Both the position numbers and the translations under genes were made by a program. Positions 7,929 to 15,673 of a stretch of 24,524 bases of DNA are shown here, in pieces. Under the pieces are notes generated by a model, which searched no databases, was not told the origin of the DNA, and worked only from the letters and a program-made list of their open reading frames with translations. The number at the start of each line of letters is the position of its first letter. Within the stretch, counting starts at the first letter, position 1. Origin of the DNA: GCA-2686765 sp036012725 (GTDB taxonomy: Bacteria > Pseudomonadota > Alphaproteobacteria > Rhodospirillales > 2-02-FULL-58-16); the NCBI GenBank assembly GCA_036012725.1, contig DASCPW010000082.1, positions 1-24,524 of the forward strand. Reading direction: 5' to 3'.

Positions 7929-8873
7929 TCATAAGTCCTTTTTCGTGGCCAGGGGGTGTGCCTCCTTGACCAGGCGCTTGAGACGCTCCTCCAGCACATG
8001 GGTGTAAATCTGCGTTGTCGCGATGTCGGCATGTCCCAACATTTGTTGTAGGCTGCGCAGGTCGGCGCCGTGGGCGAGAAGATGACTGGCGAAGGAATGG
8101 CGCAAAACGTGCGGCGAAACCCTGGCCGGATCGACCCCGGCGTCCACCGCCAAGCCCTTGAGCAACTGGCCTAATCGGTTGCGGGTCAGGTGTCCCGCCC
8201 GGGAGCGGGAGGGAAACAGCCAAGGAGAGTTTTCGCCGGTCCGCCGAGGGGCGGCCATGAAGTGCTCCCGCATTCGTTGGTAGACCACCACCGCCTCCAT
8301 CGCCGGCTCGCTCAAGGGAATCATGCGCTCCTTGCCGCCCTTGCCGCTGACGATCAGCATACGTCCGTCGCGCGACATTGCCGACACCGGTAGGGCGACC
8401 AGCTCCGATACCCTTAAGCCCGTGGCGTAAAGCATTTCCAGGAGCGCCACCAATCTTTTTCCCTTGCCGCCGCCGCGCCGCCGCGCCGCCGCCAGCAACC
8501 GTTCCACTTCTTCTTCGCTCAGGCACTTGGGCAAGGGACGGCCTTGGCGCGGACTATCAATGGCAGAACAGGGATCGTCCTCCCGGAAGCCCTCGGCGAA
8601 CAGGAACCGAAAAAACTGGCGCAGGGCCGAGAGTCGCCGGGCGCTGGTGCCGGGTGCTATCCCGGCTCCGGAAAGTTGGTTGAAATAGGCGCGAATTCGC
8701 GCCGTGTCCGCGTTTTCGGGCAGCCGCCCCCGGGTTGCCAGAAAAGCCATGAAATCAGCCAGATCCCGGCGGTAGGATTCGATAGTGTTCCGTGCGGCGC
8801 CACGCTCGGCGGCCATCATCTCGAGGAAAATTTCGACTTGCGGGCTCGGTTGGCCTCGATAGCGTCCGTTCAT
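7929..8873 (-). CDS. xerD: Tyrosine site-specific recombinase, XerC/XerD family
   Basis: A 314-residue recombinase that resolves chromosome dimers at dif with FtsK. The N-terminal SAM-like core-binding domain (residues 10-97) precedes the catalytic domain. All catalytic residues are visible: R154 (TGLRVSEL), K178 (GKGGKE), H255 and R258 (HVLRHSFASHLL), H281 (LGHADIATTQIYTH) and nucleophile Y290. The start at 8873 was picked over a longer frame because TAAGG sits just ahead and it gives the usual N-terminus; that TAAGG overlaps the stop of the upstream gene. XerD is favoured over XerC by overall likeness, but this is not decisive. It is the last gene of a minus-strand unit. Confidence 0.93.
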   Translation of the reverse strand: MNGRYRGQPSPQVEIFLEMMAAERGAARNTIESYRRDLADFMAFLATRGRLPENADTARIRAYFNQLSGAGIAPGTSARRLSALRQFFRFLFAEGFREDDPCSAIDSPRQGRPLPKCLSEEEVERLLAAARRRGGGKGKRLVALLEMLYATGLRVSELVALPVSAMSRDGRMLIVSGKGGKERMIPLSEPAMEAVVVYQRMREHFMAAPRRTGENSPWLFPSRSRAGHLTRNRLGQLLKGLAVDAGVDPARVSPHVLRHSFASHLLAHGADLRSLQQMLGHADIATTQIYTHVLEERLKRLVKEAHPLATKKDL

Positions 8874-8880
8874 CAACGCC

Positions 8881-10851
8881 TTATAACCCCCCCGCCAACG
8901 CTGCTTCGATTGCAAGCGTGCGCGCCTCGGCCGCCATCCCGATGGTCCCGAGGCTGCTTAGCACGCGGCTCAAAACTACCGGATCGGCCGCCCCCGGGCC
9001 GCTTTCGCCGAGCGCCAACAAAGACAAAAGCACGGTCTCGCCCAGGCGCCGCCGGCCAATCCCGGGCGCCGCTTGCGCCGCCGCCAAGGGCGCCTCAACA
9101 TCAACGCCCTCGGCATTGACCAAGATGTTGGGCTGGACGCTGGCAACGACTTCGCGTTCGGCGGGCGCTTTGCTGCTGTTGGCGGCAAAAGCCAAACGAT
9201 ACCAAAGGGCCGGATGGGGCATCGCCACGGTGATCCGCTGTGGGCCTTCGAGAAGGGTTTCCCAGGCTTCATCGGGGACCTTTTCTCCGAGCGCGTCGAA
9301 TAGGCTATAGAGCAGCGTTGCCCGCTTCCCCGCTTCCTTGCTTTCCTTGATGGTTCGCCACCAACCAATCAACCTGTCCGTGGTCCACTTATCCACATCC
9401 TTGTATCCGGCGAGGTGGGCCACCGGCAGCAGGGCGGCGAGGGCGTCCTTGGCGTCCTTGTCATATTTAGAGCTGGCGCGCAGCAAGTCGAACCAAATCC
9501 TGGCGGCTTGATGTTCGCCGCTGATAAACAGGGCGCGGACCGCCTCGGGTGCGAACCAGACCAGTTCGTCGGAAGGTGGAATCCGTTTAAGCAGCGGCAG
9601 AAAAACCCGGACGGTAGAGGCATAGAGCCCTCCCTCCCTGGCCAGTGACAAGGCCCGTGCCACCACTTCCGCTTGCGCCGTGGGCACGGTTTGCACAAGC
9701 GACGTGCGATAAAGGAGCGCGCGGCTCAAGGGGCCGCTTTCCGCCTCCGCCTTGGACAGGGGATTGGCCAGTTCCTCGTCGGAAAAGGAAGCGCTGGTAT
9801 AAAGCTGTCGCAATGTGTCGACGGCAAGCGAACCCATTGCTTCGGCCCGTTCCGCCGCTTCCAGCCTGAGTTCGACGGAAGCGTTGGGGCTGGTGGCGAT
9901 GGTTTTTAAAATTCCCGGACGGTTCGATGATACCACATCCGCCGGAAGCCGCGCCTTGGCCGCCCGCGCCACCGCAAGGTGAAGCGGCGACGGATCAGGC
10001 AGGCTTTCCATGTCGGCGGCGGCGCCCAAGGCCAGGGCCTCGACAAGGCTGAAAAAGACCTCGTCCTTGGCGCCCATTTCACGCAGAAGAGAAACGCCCA
10101 GGGCGGCTTTTTGATGTTCACCGGCCAGGGCTTGGCAAAAAATGAAGGCTTTCTGCCAATAGGAGCTTGCCCGTTCGGCGATCTGACGGGTGGCAAGGTT
10201 GCAGGCGCGGTGGTTGTCATTGGCGAGGAACCTGGAATCGGCATCGATGCGGATAAGCCGCTCGTTGTGGTCGCGCTTGGGAATGGCGGTAAGAAGCTGA
10301 TGAGCCCCGGCCAAATCGCCCATAGCGGCGAGGAGCTCAATGCGAAGGGCGATCAGGCCACCGCTTTCCGATTCCCCTCGCGGTGCCTCGGCTGGGGACA
10401 GTAGCAAACGGCGCATGAGGCTTCGCATCGCCGCCGAGGCGGCGTTGACCGGCAACCGCGGCAAAAGCGTATCGACCAGGTTGCGGCTGGTGCCGCTCCA
10501 CATGGCGATCCCCAGCCCCCCCTCTTCCACGGTCAGCGTACCCACCGTGTCCGGGTTGATCGTTTGCAGGACATCCGTCCGTACTTTGGCGCCCGAGGCA
10601 AGCGGTGTCGCTTCCGCCGGCGCCGGGAGAAGCGGAGCCGGTGCCGGCGCGATTTGCTGATGCGGGCGTAGCTGTAGCGGTGGCGGCAGGCTGGTCGGCT
10701 CGCTTGCCTCTGGCGGCGCCTCTTGCGCCCGCGCCTTACCGGGCGCGGCGGCCATGACGAGGCAAGCCACAACGACGGCGGTCATGAAGCCCGTGGCCCT
10801 GGTAAGGCCGAAACAGGGCCGCGGCGGAGAACTAACGCGGGAAGCGTTCAT
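8881..10851 (-). CDS. Large exported helical-repeat protein of unknown function
   Basis: A 656-residue protein with a signal peptide (hydrophobic core about residues 22-38, followed by KARAQ, a likely signal peptidase I site). A Pro/Ala-rich linker (residues 43-90) leads into about 560 residues of mostly amphipathic helices with TPR/SEL1-like spacing (for example ALRIELLAAMGDLAGAHQLL and ARIWFDLLRA), so a periplasmic solenoid that binds other proteins is plausible. I do not recognise a named family. It begins inside the end of the 46-residue microprotein gene (20-base overlap), with GAGAAGG ten bases before the ATG. The stop lies seven bases before xerD. The conserved-looking coupling suggests co-expression, not a common function. 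Confidence 0.78.
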   Translation of the reverse strand: MNASRVSSPPRPCFGLTRATGFMTAVVVACLVMAAAPGKARAQEAPPEASEPTSLPPPLQLRPHQQIAPAPAPLLPAPAEATPLASGAKVRTDVLQTINPDTVGTLTVEEGGLGIAMWSGTSRNLVDTLLPRLPVNAASAAMRSLMRRLLLSPAEAPRGESESGGLIALRIELLAAMGDLAGAHQLLTAIPKRDHNERLIRIDADSRFLANDNHRACNLATRQIAERASSYWQKAFIFCQALAGEHQKAALGVSLLREMGAKDEVFFSLVEALALGAAADMESLPDPSPLHLAVARAAKARLPADVVSSNRPGILKTIATSPNASVELRLEAAERAEAMGSLAVDTLRQLYTSASFSDEELANPLSKAEAESGPLSRALLYRTSLVQTVPTAQAEVVARALSLAREGGLYASTVRVFLPLLKRIPPSDELVWFAPEAVRALFISGEHQAARIWFDLLRASSKYDKDAKDALAALLPVAHLAGYKDVDKWTTDRLIGWWRTIKESKEAGKRATLLYSLFDALGEKVPDEAWETLLEGPQRITVAMPHPALWYRLAFAANSSKAPAEREVVASVQPNILVNAEGVDVEAPLAAAQAAPGIGRRRLGETVLLSLLALGESGPGAADPVVLSRVLSSLGTIGMAAEARTLAIEAALAGGL

Positions 10852-10972
10852 CGGTTATCACCTTCTCGACATCGGCGACAGGCGCCGGGATGTCCCAAGA
10901 TGCCAGAAATACCGCGCCGCCGATGATGACCGCGATAACGGCAACAAAAACAAGTTTGGAAAAATTTTTCAT
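10832..10972 (-). CDS. 46-residue single-pass membrane microprotein
   Basis: A short ORF that begins MKNFSKLVFVAVIAVIIGGA and ends in DERFPR. Residues 6-25 form one hydrophobic helix, followed by a periplasmic-type tail with a W-D-I-P-A-P motif (26-31) and an acidic/basic end. AAGGAA is seven bases before the ATG, which is the best ribosome-binding site in this operon. Its 3' end overlaps the start of the large exported protein gene by 20 bases in another frame. I recall similar tiny proteins with a DIPAP tail in alphaproteobacteria, function unknown, but could not check. It is the first gene of the unit that ends with xerD. Confidence 0.7.
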   Translation of the reverse strand: MKNFSKLVFVAVIAVIIGGAVFLASWDIPAPVADVEKVITDERFPR

Positions 10973-11138
10973 GAATTTCCTTAAAGTTGAAAGCGCCCAA
11001 ACAGCTATAATCGAATTTTTACTTATTTTTCGTTTACAACCTTCCCTTATTACAAAGAGACGAAATGCTGAAACGATCGGTTGGCAAATCTATTGAAATC
11101 CTGTCCCCATCATGACAATTGAAGATCGGTTGGGTTTG

Positions 11139-11167
11139 TTGACAACGGGAGACTAGGTTTCGACTAT
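11139..11167 (+). promoter_or_regulatory. Candidate promoter for aroK-aroB
   Basis: A perfect TTGACA (11139-11144) is followed after 17 bases by GACTAT (11162-11167), about 77 bases before the aroK ATG. The -35 is excellent and the -10 only partial. The rest of the 10973-11244 gap holds A+T-rich sequence between divergent units; a leftward promoter is expected there but I could not pick one with confidence. Confidence 0.45.
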
Positions 11168-11244
11168 GGCATTTTTTCGGCAGTCTAATTGCTTGGCGAG
11201 ACCCTTTCAATGACTCCCAGGATCGAGAAAGTGGACGTTTTTGG

Positions 11245-11805
11245 ATGACGGTTCATTCTCTACGGATTGATAAACCTATTGTTTTGGTCGGCCTCATGGG
11301 GGCCGGCAAGACTTGTATCGGCCGTCGTCTGGGCAAACGCTTCGGCCTGCCATTCATTGACGCCGACGATGAAATCGCCGATGCGGCGGGATGCTCCATA
11401 GAAGATATTTTCGAACTTTACGGCGAAGCGGAGTTCCGAGACGGCGAACGGCGGGTCATCAATCGGCTTTTGGGCAATGGGCCGCAGGTCTTGGCGACCG
11501 GCGGTGGCGCTTTCTTGGACCCCAGGACCCGATCCAGGATCCGCGATGTTGGCGTCTCGGTTTGGCTGCGCGCCGATCTCGATGTTCTTGTTCGGCGAAC
11601 CGGCCGCCACGGCGGCCGGCCGTTGTTGAAAAATGGCGATCCGCGCGCCATCCTGGCTAAGCTGATGGAGGAACGCTATCCGATCTATGCCGAGGCCGAT
11701 ATTGTCATCGATAGCGGAAACGATCCACTGCAGGCGGCAGAGAAGCGCGTCGCCGACGCCGTCGAGTCCTTGTTGCGGCCCGAAGCGAGGGAAATCCAGT
11801 CATGA
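11245..11805 (+). CDS. aroK: Shikimate kinase
   Basis: A 186-residue enzyme that phosphorylates shikimate to shikimate 3-phosphate in aromatic amino-acid synthesis. The Walker A GLMGAGKT covers residues 16-23, the shikimate-binding DADDEI begins at D39, ELYGEAEFRDGE holds the substrate-contacting Arg, LATGGGAFLD is the Walker-B-like glycine motif and RPLL forms the lid. Length is typical. Its stop overlaps the aroB start by four bases (ATGA), giving a coupled aroK-aroB pair common in Proteobacteria. Confidence 0.96.
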   Translation: MTVHSLRIDKPIVLVGLMGAGKTCIGRRLGKRFGLPFIDADDEIADAAGCSIEDIFELYGEAEFRDGERRVINRLLGNGPQVLATGGGAFLDPRTRSRIRDVGVSVWLRADLDVLVRRTGRHGGRPLLKNGDPRAILAKLMEERYPIYAEADIVIDSGNDPLQAAEKRVADAVESLLRPEAREIQS

Positions 11806-12941
11806 AATTAAGTGCCGGACAGACGCCGGCGAGGGCCAGCGAACTAACGGTGAATCTGGGACCGCGTAGCTACGATATCCAGGTCGGCGAAGGGTTGCTG
11901 GCGGCCGCTGGGCGGCTTTTGGCCCCGGTATTGGCCCAGCCACGCGTCGTCGTGGTTAGCGACGATACCGTCGCCCCCCTCTACCTGCCGGCCCTGGAGG
12001 CGGCTTTGACGGAAGCGGCGATCGTGCATACCAGCGTCGTCCTTGCCGCCGGCGAGCCGACCAAGGACTTTAGCCACCTGCAAGAGTTGACGGAAAAGCT
12101 GCTCGCCGCCCGCATCGAACGCGGCACAACCATCATTGCCTTGGGCGGCGGAGTGGTCGGCGACATTGCCGGCTTTGCCGCCGCCATTACCTTGCGCGGC
12201 CTTCCTTTCGTGCAGATTCCAACGACTCTGTTGGCGCAAGTGGACAGTTCCATCGGCGGCAAAACCGGCATCAATACCGGTGCCGGCAAAAACCTGATTG
12301 GCGCCTTCCACCAGCCGCGCCGGGTGCTTACCGATGTTGTCACCCTGGAGACCTTGCCGCGCCGCCAACTCCTGGCTGGCTACGCGGAAGTGGTGAAATA
12401 CGCATTGATCAATGATGCCGAATTCTTCGCTTGGCTGGAGGATAACGCCGCCCGCTTGTTGAGTGGGGACGCGGCGGCCCGCCGCCATGCCGTCCTCACC
12501 TGTTGCGCCGCCAAGGCTTCCATCGTTGCCGCCGATGAACGCGAAGCGGGAAAGCGAGCGCTGTTGAACCTGGGTCATACCTTCGCGCACGCCCTTGAGG
12601 CCCAGATCGGCTACGACGAGGCCTTATTGCATGGCGAGGCGGTGGCTATCGGCCTGGTTCTTGCCTTCCACCTGTCGGCCCGCTTGGACCTTTGTTCATC
12701 AGGCGACGCCAAGCGTGTGCGCCGCCATCTGGCGGCCGCCGGGTTGTCCGTCGATATACAAAAGCTTGCCGATACGTCCTGGTCGGCCGATGATCTGATC
12801 GTCCATATGGAACGGGACAAGAAAGTCAAGAACGGAAAACTCACTGTCGTGCTCGCCCACGGCATCGGCCAATCCTTCATCAGCCGCGAGGTCAATCGGG
12901 ATGAAGTTGGCGCTTTCCTGAAAGACGTCCTCGGTGCTTGA
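11802..12941 (+). CDS. aroB: 3-Dehydroquinate synthase
   Basis: A 379-residue NAD- and metal-dependent enzyme making 3-dehydroquinate from DAHP, the second step of the shikimate pathway. Recognisable elements are GGGVVGDIAGFAAA (NAD binding), QIPTTLLAQVDSSIGGKTGIN, AGYAEVVKYALI with the metal-binding Glu, LNLGHTFAHALE and LLHGEAVAIG with zinc-binding His residues, and DKKVKNG near the end. Length and motif order match the family. It shares a four-base ATGA overlap with aroK. A short N-terminal extension of about 15 residues precedes the conserved VNLGPRSYDI. Confidence 0.97.
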   Translation: MKLSAGQTPARASELTVNLGPRSYDIQVGEGLLAAAGRLLAPVLAQPRVVVVSDDTVAPLYLPALEAALTEAAIVHTSVVLAAGEPTKDFSHLQELTEKLLAARIERGTTIIALGGGVVGDIAGFAAAITLRGLPFVQIPTTLLAQVDSSIGGKTGINTGAGKNLIGAFHQPRRVLTDVVTLETLPRRQLLAGYAEVVKYALINDAEFFAWLEDNAARLLSGDAAARRHAVLTCCAAKASIVAADEREAGKRALLNLGHTFAHALEAQIGYDEALLHGEAVAIGLVLAFHLSARLDLCSSGDAKRVRRHLAAAGLSVDIQKLADTSWSADDLIVHMERDKKVKNGKLTVVLAHGIGQSFISREVNRDEVGAFLKDVLGA

Positions 12942-13023
12942 AGGTTTGGGTGAAAAGTTCGCTCACCTGAGAGGCGCCAAATGGCAATAGCCATGAAACC
13001 CTAGCAACCCTAGAGAAACAGCC

Positions 13024-14322
13024 ATGTTGATCTCTTTGATCGTCATCTTCATTCTACTGGTTTTTTCAGCTTTTTTCTCGGGCTCCGAGACGGCGTTGAC
13101 CGCCGCGTCAAGGCCGCTCATGCATCAGCTGGAAGAAAACGGAAACCGCCGGGCCGGGCTGGTCAACCGCCTGCAAGAGAACAAGGAAAGGCTGATCGGC
13201 GTCATCCTCCTCGGCAATAACCTGGTTAACATCTTTGCCTCGGCCTTGGCGACCAGCGTTCTCATCGCCATGTTCGCCGAGGTCGGCGTCGTGTACGCAA
13301 CCACCGGTATGACGCTTTTGGTTCTGATTTTCGCGGAAATTCTGCCCAAGACCTATGCGATCCAAAACGCCGACCGGATGGCTCTGGCCATAGCGCCGGT
13401 GGTCAACGGGTTGGTCCTGGTACTGGCGCCGATCATAAGGGCGATAAACCTGTTGGTGGAGGGGGTGTTTAAGCTATTCGGGATCGACTTCAAGGCCGAT
13501 GCGGTGCTTGGCACAAGCAGCGAGGAACTGCGGGGCGCTATCGCTCTTCATGCCGGCGAGGAGGATGCCGTCAAGCATGAACGGGAGATGCTGCGGAGCG
13601 TTCTTGATCTGACCGAAGTGCAAGTGGGTGAAATCATGATCCACCGCAAGAACCTGGCCATGATCGATGCCGACCTGCCGGCGAAAAAGGTGGTCGCCGA
13701 AGTGCTGGCCAGCCCCTTTACCCGCTTGCCGTTGTGGCGGGAAACGCCTGATAATATAGTTGGCGTTCTCCATGCCAAGGCGCTTTTAAGAGCGGTCAGG
13801 GCGCGCGGAGAGGACCAGCAGGAAAAGGTTTCGAATGGCTTGGATATCGTGGCCCTGGCGGTGGAACCCTGGTTTATCCCGGAATCCACGTCGCTTCTCG
13901 ACCAACTCCAGGCTTTCCGCGCCCGCCACGAACATTTTGCTCTTATCGTCGATGAGTACGGTAGTTTCCAGGGGATCGTGACCCTGGAAGACATTCTGGA
14001 AGAGATCGTCGGCGAGATTTCAGATGAACACGACATCACCGTCAGTGGTGTCCGCGCCGAGGCGGACGGAAGCTATATCGTCAAGGGCAGCGTCACCATC
14101 CGTGACATCAACCGTCAATTTGAATGGAACCTTCCCGACGAGATCGCAGCCACCTTGGCCGGATTGGTCCTGCATGAATCGCGGCGCATCCCAGATGCCG
14201 GCCAAACCTTCATGTTCCACGGTTTTCGCCTCGAAATCCTCCGCCGTCATCGCCACCAGATCACTTCAATTCGCGTCACGCCTCCCCGAAAAACGATGGA
14301 ATTCAATGAGCCGGATGCATAG
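13024..14322 (+). CDS. CNNM/CorC-HlyC-type membrane protein with CBS domains
   Basis: A 432-residue inner-membrane protein. The N-terminal CNNM (DUF21) domain has membrane segments near residues 3-22, 58-80, 90-108 and 118-145 and the SGSETALTAAS and ILPKTYA motifs. A CBS pair spans about residues 195-335, ending EYGSFQGIVTLEDILEEIVGEI, and a CorC_HlyC domain spans about 345-420. Relatives in Gram-negatives are implicated in magnesium or cobalt efflux. The name HlyC is historical and hemolysin activity is not implied. It lies 82 bases after aroB in the same direction; that gap shows only a weak GGTGA/TCACC inverted repeat, so read-through from aroB is possible. Confidence 0.92.
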   Translation: MLISLIVIFILLVFSAFFSGSETALTAASRPLMHQLEENGNRRAGLVNRLQENKERLIGVILLGNNLVNIFASALATSVLIAMFAEVGVVYATTGMTLLVLIFAEILPKTYAIQNADRMALAIAPVVNGLVLVLAPIIRAINLLVEGVFKLFGIDFKADAVLGTSSEELRGAIALHAGEEDAVKHEREMLRSVLDLTEVQVGEIMIHRKNLAMIDADLPAKKVVAEVLASPFTRLPLWRETPDNIVGVLHAKALLRAVRARGEDQQEKVSNGLDIVALAVEPWFIPESTSLLDQLQAFRARHEHFALIVDEYGSFQGIVTLEDILEEIVGEISDEHDITVSGVRAEADGSYIVKGSVTIRDINRQFEWNLPDEIAATLAGLVLHESRRIPDAGQTFMFHGFRLEILRRHRHQITSIRVTPPRKTMEFNEPDA

Positions 14323-14443
14323 CTACTTAAATATTGACCAGAGGTGCTGGTAAAATTCCATTTGACTTCACCGGCGACTAAACAAGATGTAGCCGATGCT
14401 AAAAAAATTAGGCGGAGGGGAAAACGGGAGAAAAGGGGGGGCC

Positions 14444-14890
14444 ATGCAGCATAAAATCATTCCCGACATCGTGCTTGAGCAAAAGGTTTGTGAACTTCCC
14501 CAAGGCGGCACGGTGTATGAGGCGGCCAAGGAGATGTTCGAGGCTAACGTCGCCGCCATCGTCGTCACCGACAAAAGCGGCAAGCTCGTCGGCATCGTCA
14601 CCGAGCGCGACCTGACTCGCCGCGTTTTGGCGAAAGGCTTGGACGCCAAGGAAACCCGCCTTAAGGAGGTGATGACCAAAAATCCGGATACTTTGGCTCC
14701 CGACGACATGGTCGCGGATGCGCTGGAACTGATGCAGAAACGCAGATACCGGCACTTGCCTGTGGCTGTGGATGGCCGCGCCGTCGGCATGGTTTCCATC
14801 CGCGACCTCTACGCGGTGATGAAGGAAATGCTGGAAAAGACCATCAGCGAAACCGAAGCCTTCGTTTTTGGCGACCGCTACGGCGCTTAA
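14444..14890 (+). CDS. Stand-alone CBS-domain-pair protein
   Basis: A 148-residue cytosolic protein made almost wholly of two CBS motifs (about residues 10-62 and 72-128). VVTDKSGKLVGIVTERDLTRR marks the first and GRAVGMVSIRDLYAVM the second; the ER/RD positions usually contact adenine nucleotides, so an AMP/ATP-sensing role is likely, with an unknown partner. The ATG at 14444 follows AAAAGGGGGGG and gives the usual N-terminus; an in-frame start at 14396 lacks support. The gap 14323-14443 has TTGACT at about 14363 but no convincing -10. Confidence 0.86.
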   Translation: MQHKIIPDIVLEQKVCELPQGGTVYEAAKEMFEANVAAIVVTDKSGKLVGIVTERDLTRRVLAKGLDAKETRLKEVMTKNPDTLAPDDMVADALELMQKRRYRHLPVAVDGRAVGMVSIRDLYAVMKEMLEKTISETEAFVFGDRYGA

Positions 14891-14947
14891 CCGGCCAGTT
14901 CTTCCTCCCGCCCGGTCCGATCCGGGTTGCCGCCAGAGGGATATGCA

Positions 14948-15511
14948 ATGCCTTTGTCGAATCCCGCCCAACGCAAACATATCCATGGCCGCGACATCGT
15001 TTGTCGTGGCTTTGCAAGGGAAGACGGCTTGTGGGACATAGAGGCCTCGCTTGTAGACAGCAAGACCTATTCCTTCGACAACGTCGGCCGTGGCGCCGTC
15101 AACAGCGGAGAGCCCATCCACGCCATGACGATCAGGCTGACGGTCGATGACGCTCTGGTGGTGCGGGCAGTGGAAGCCGCCATCGACGCCAGTCCCTTCG
15201 GCATTTGCACCGATGTCGCGCCCCGTCTCGGGGCGCTAAAAGGCCTATGCATCGCACCAGGCTGGAGAAAGGCGGTGCGCAAGCATTTCGCCGGCACCAA
15301 GGGGTGCACCCATCTCACTGAAATGCTGTTGGGGCCGCTGGCGACGACGGCGTTCCAAACCATCGTCCCGTTGCGCGAAAAAAAGCTGGCGGCGAAAGCG
15401 GGCGGGGAACAGCCGGCTTTGCTGAACAGCTGTCATGCCTTTGCCGAAACCGGTCCGGTGATCGAAAGACAGTGGCCTCAATTCTTTAAGGGAAAATCTA
15501 AAAAAGGCTAG
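14948..15511 (+). CDS. DUF2889-domain protein
   Basis: A 187-residue protein matching the DUF2889 pattern: HGRDIVCRGFAREDGLWDIEASLVDSKTY at the start, GEPIHAMTIRLTVDDALVVRAVEAAIDASPF in the middle, a CTDVAPRLGALKGLCIAPGWRKAVRKHFAGTKGCTHLTEML section with conserved Cys/His, and a C-terminal helix. Function of the family is not known; the conserved Cys/His set might bind a metal. The ATG at 14948 has AGAGGGAT close upstream and is preferred to a TTG at 14927. It ends the ordinary part of the window; a seven-T run at 15542-15548 follows, without a clear stem. Confidence 0.85.
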   Translation: MPLSNPAQRKHIHGRDIVCRGFAREDGLWDIEASLVDSKTYSFDNVGRGAVNSGEPIHAMTIRLTVDDALVVRAVEAAIDASPFGICTDVAPRLGALKGLCIAPGWRKAVRKHFAGTKGCTHLTEMLLGPLATTAFQTIVPLREKKLAAKAGGEQPALLNSCHAFAETGPVIERQWPQFFKGKSKKG

Positions 15512-15589
15512 TCCCGCCTGGTCCGCTCCTACTGCCGGCTATTTTTTTCAAACATTCTCTTTGCCGTCTTGGCTTAAACGTTTGTCCAC

Positions 15590-15619
15590 TTGACGTTCAT
15601 ATTGTGAACAGTGTAGTGT
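15590..15619 (+). promoter_or_regulatory. Candidate promoter of the glycan locus
   Basis: TTGACG (15590-15595) and TAGTGT (15614-15619) are 18 bases apart, about 55 bases before the regulator start. The -35 matches consensus in five of six positions and the -10 in three. Two palindromes overlap its spacer and -10, which makes a regulated promoter likely. Confidence 0.45.
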
Positions 15620-15632
15620 TCGCGCCGTGAAC
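15595..15632. promoter_or_regulatory. Tandem 15-bp operator-like palindromes (GTTC-N7-GAAC)
   Basis: GTTCATATTGTGAAC (15595-15609) and GTTCGCGCCGTGAAC (15618-15632) share the same GTTC-N7-GAAC frame, with the first extended to GTTCA/TGAAC arms. Their centres are 23 bases apart, about two helical turns, so two dimers could bind the same face. The first fills the promoter spacer and the second runs from the -10 past the start point, a repressor-like layout. The winged-helix gene just downstream is the obvious candidate binder (inference). Confidence 0.6.
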
Positions 15633-15673
15633 GCTAGAGGCCTGGCAAAGGGTCCCCCAATGGGAAAACCATA

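Noticed and set aside
7867..7932. 21-codon ORF overlapping the xerD stop by ATGA, with AAAGGA upstream
   Set aside because: Very short, with no recognisable features and a sequence shaped by the hairpin it spans; not supported as a gene.
8768..8779. A second ops-like match, GGCGGTAGGATT, on the plus strand
   Set aside because: It lies antisense inside the coding region of the minus-strand xerD gene, far from any leader, so it is taken as a chance match.
11844..12590. Open frame of 248 codons antisense to aroB
   Set aside because: Shadow of aroB, with no domain-like composition or ribosome-binding site.
15542..15548. Seven-T run after the DUF2889 gene as an intrinsic terminator
   Set aside because: I could find no stem of useful length directly before the T-run.
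15595..15632. Reading the palindromes as a LexA box
   Set aside because: The alphaproteobacterial LexA site is a direct repeat (GTTC-N7-GTTC); here the second half is inverted (GAAC) in both copies.
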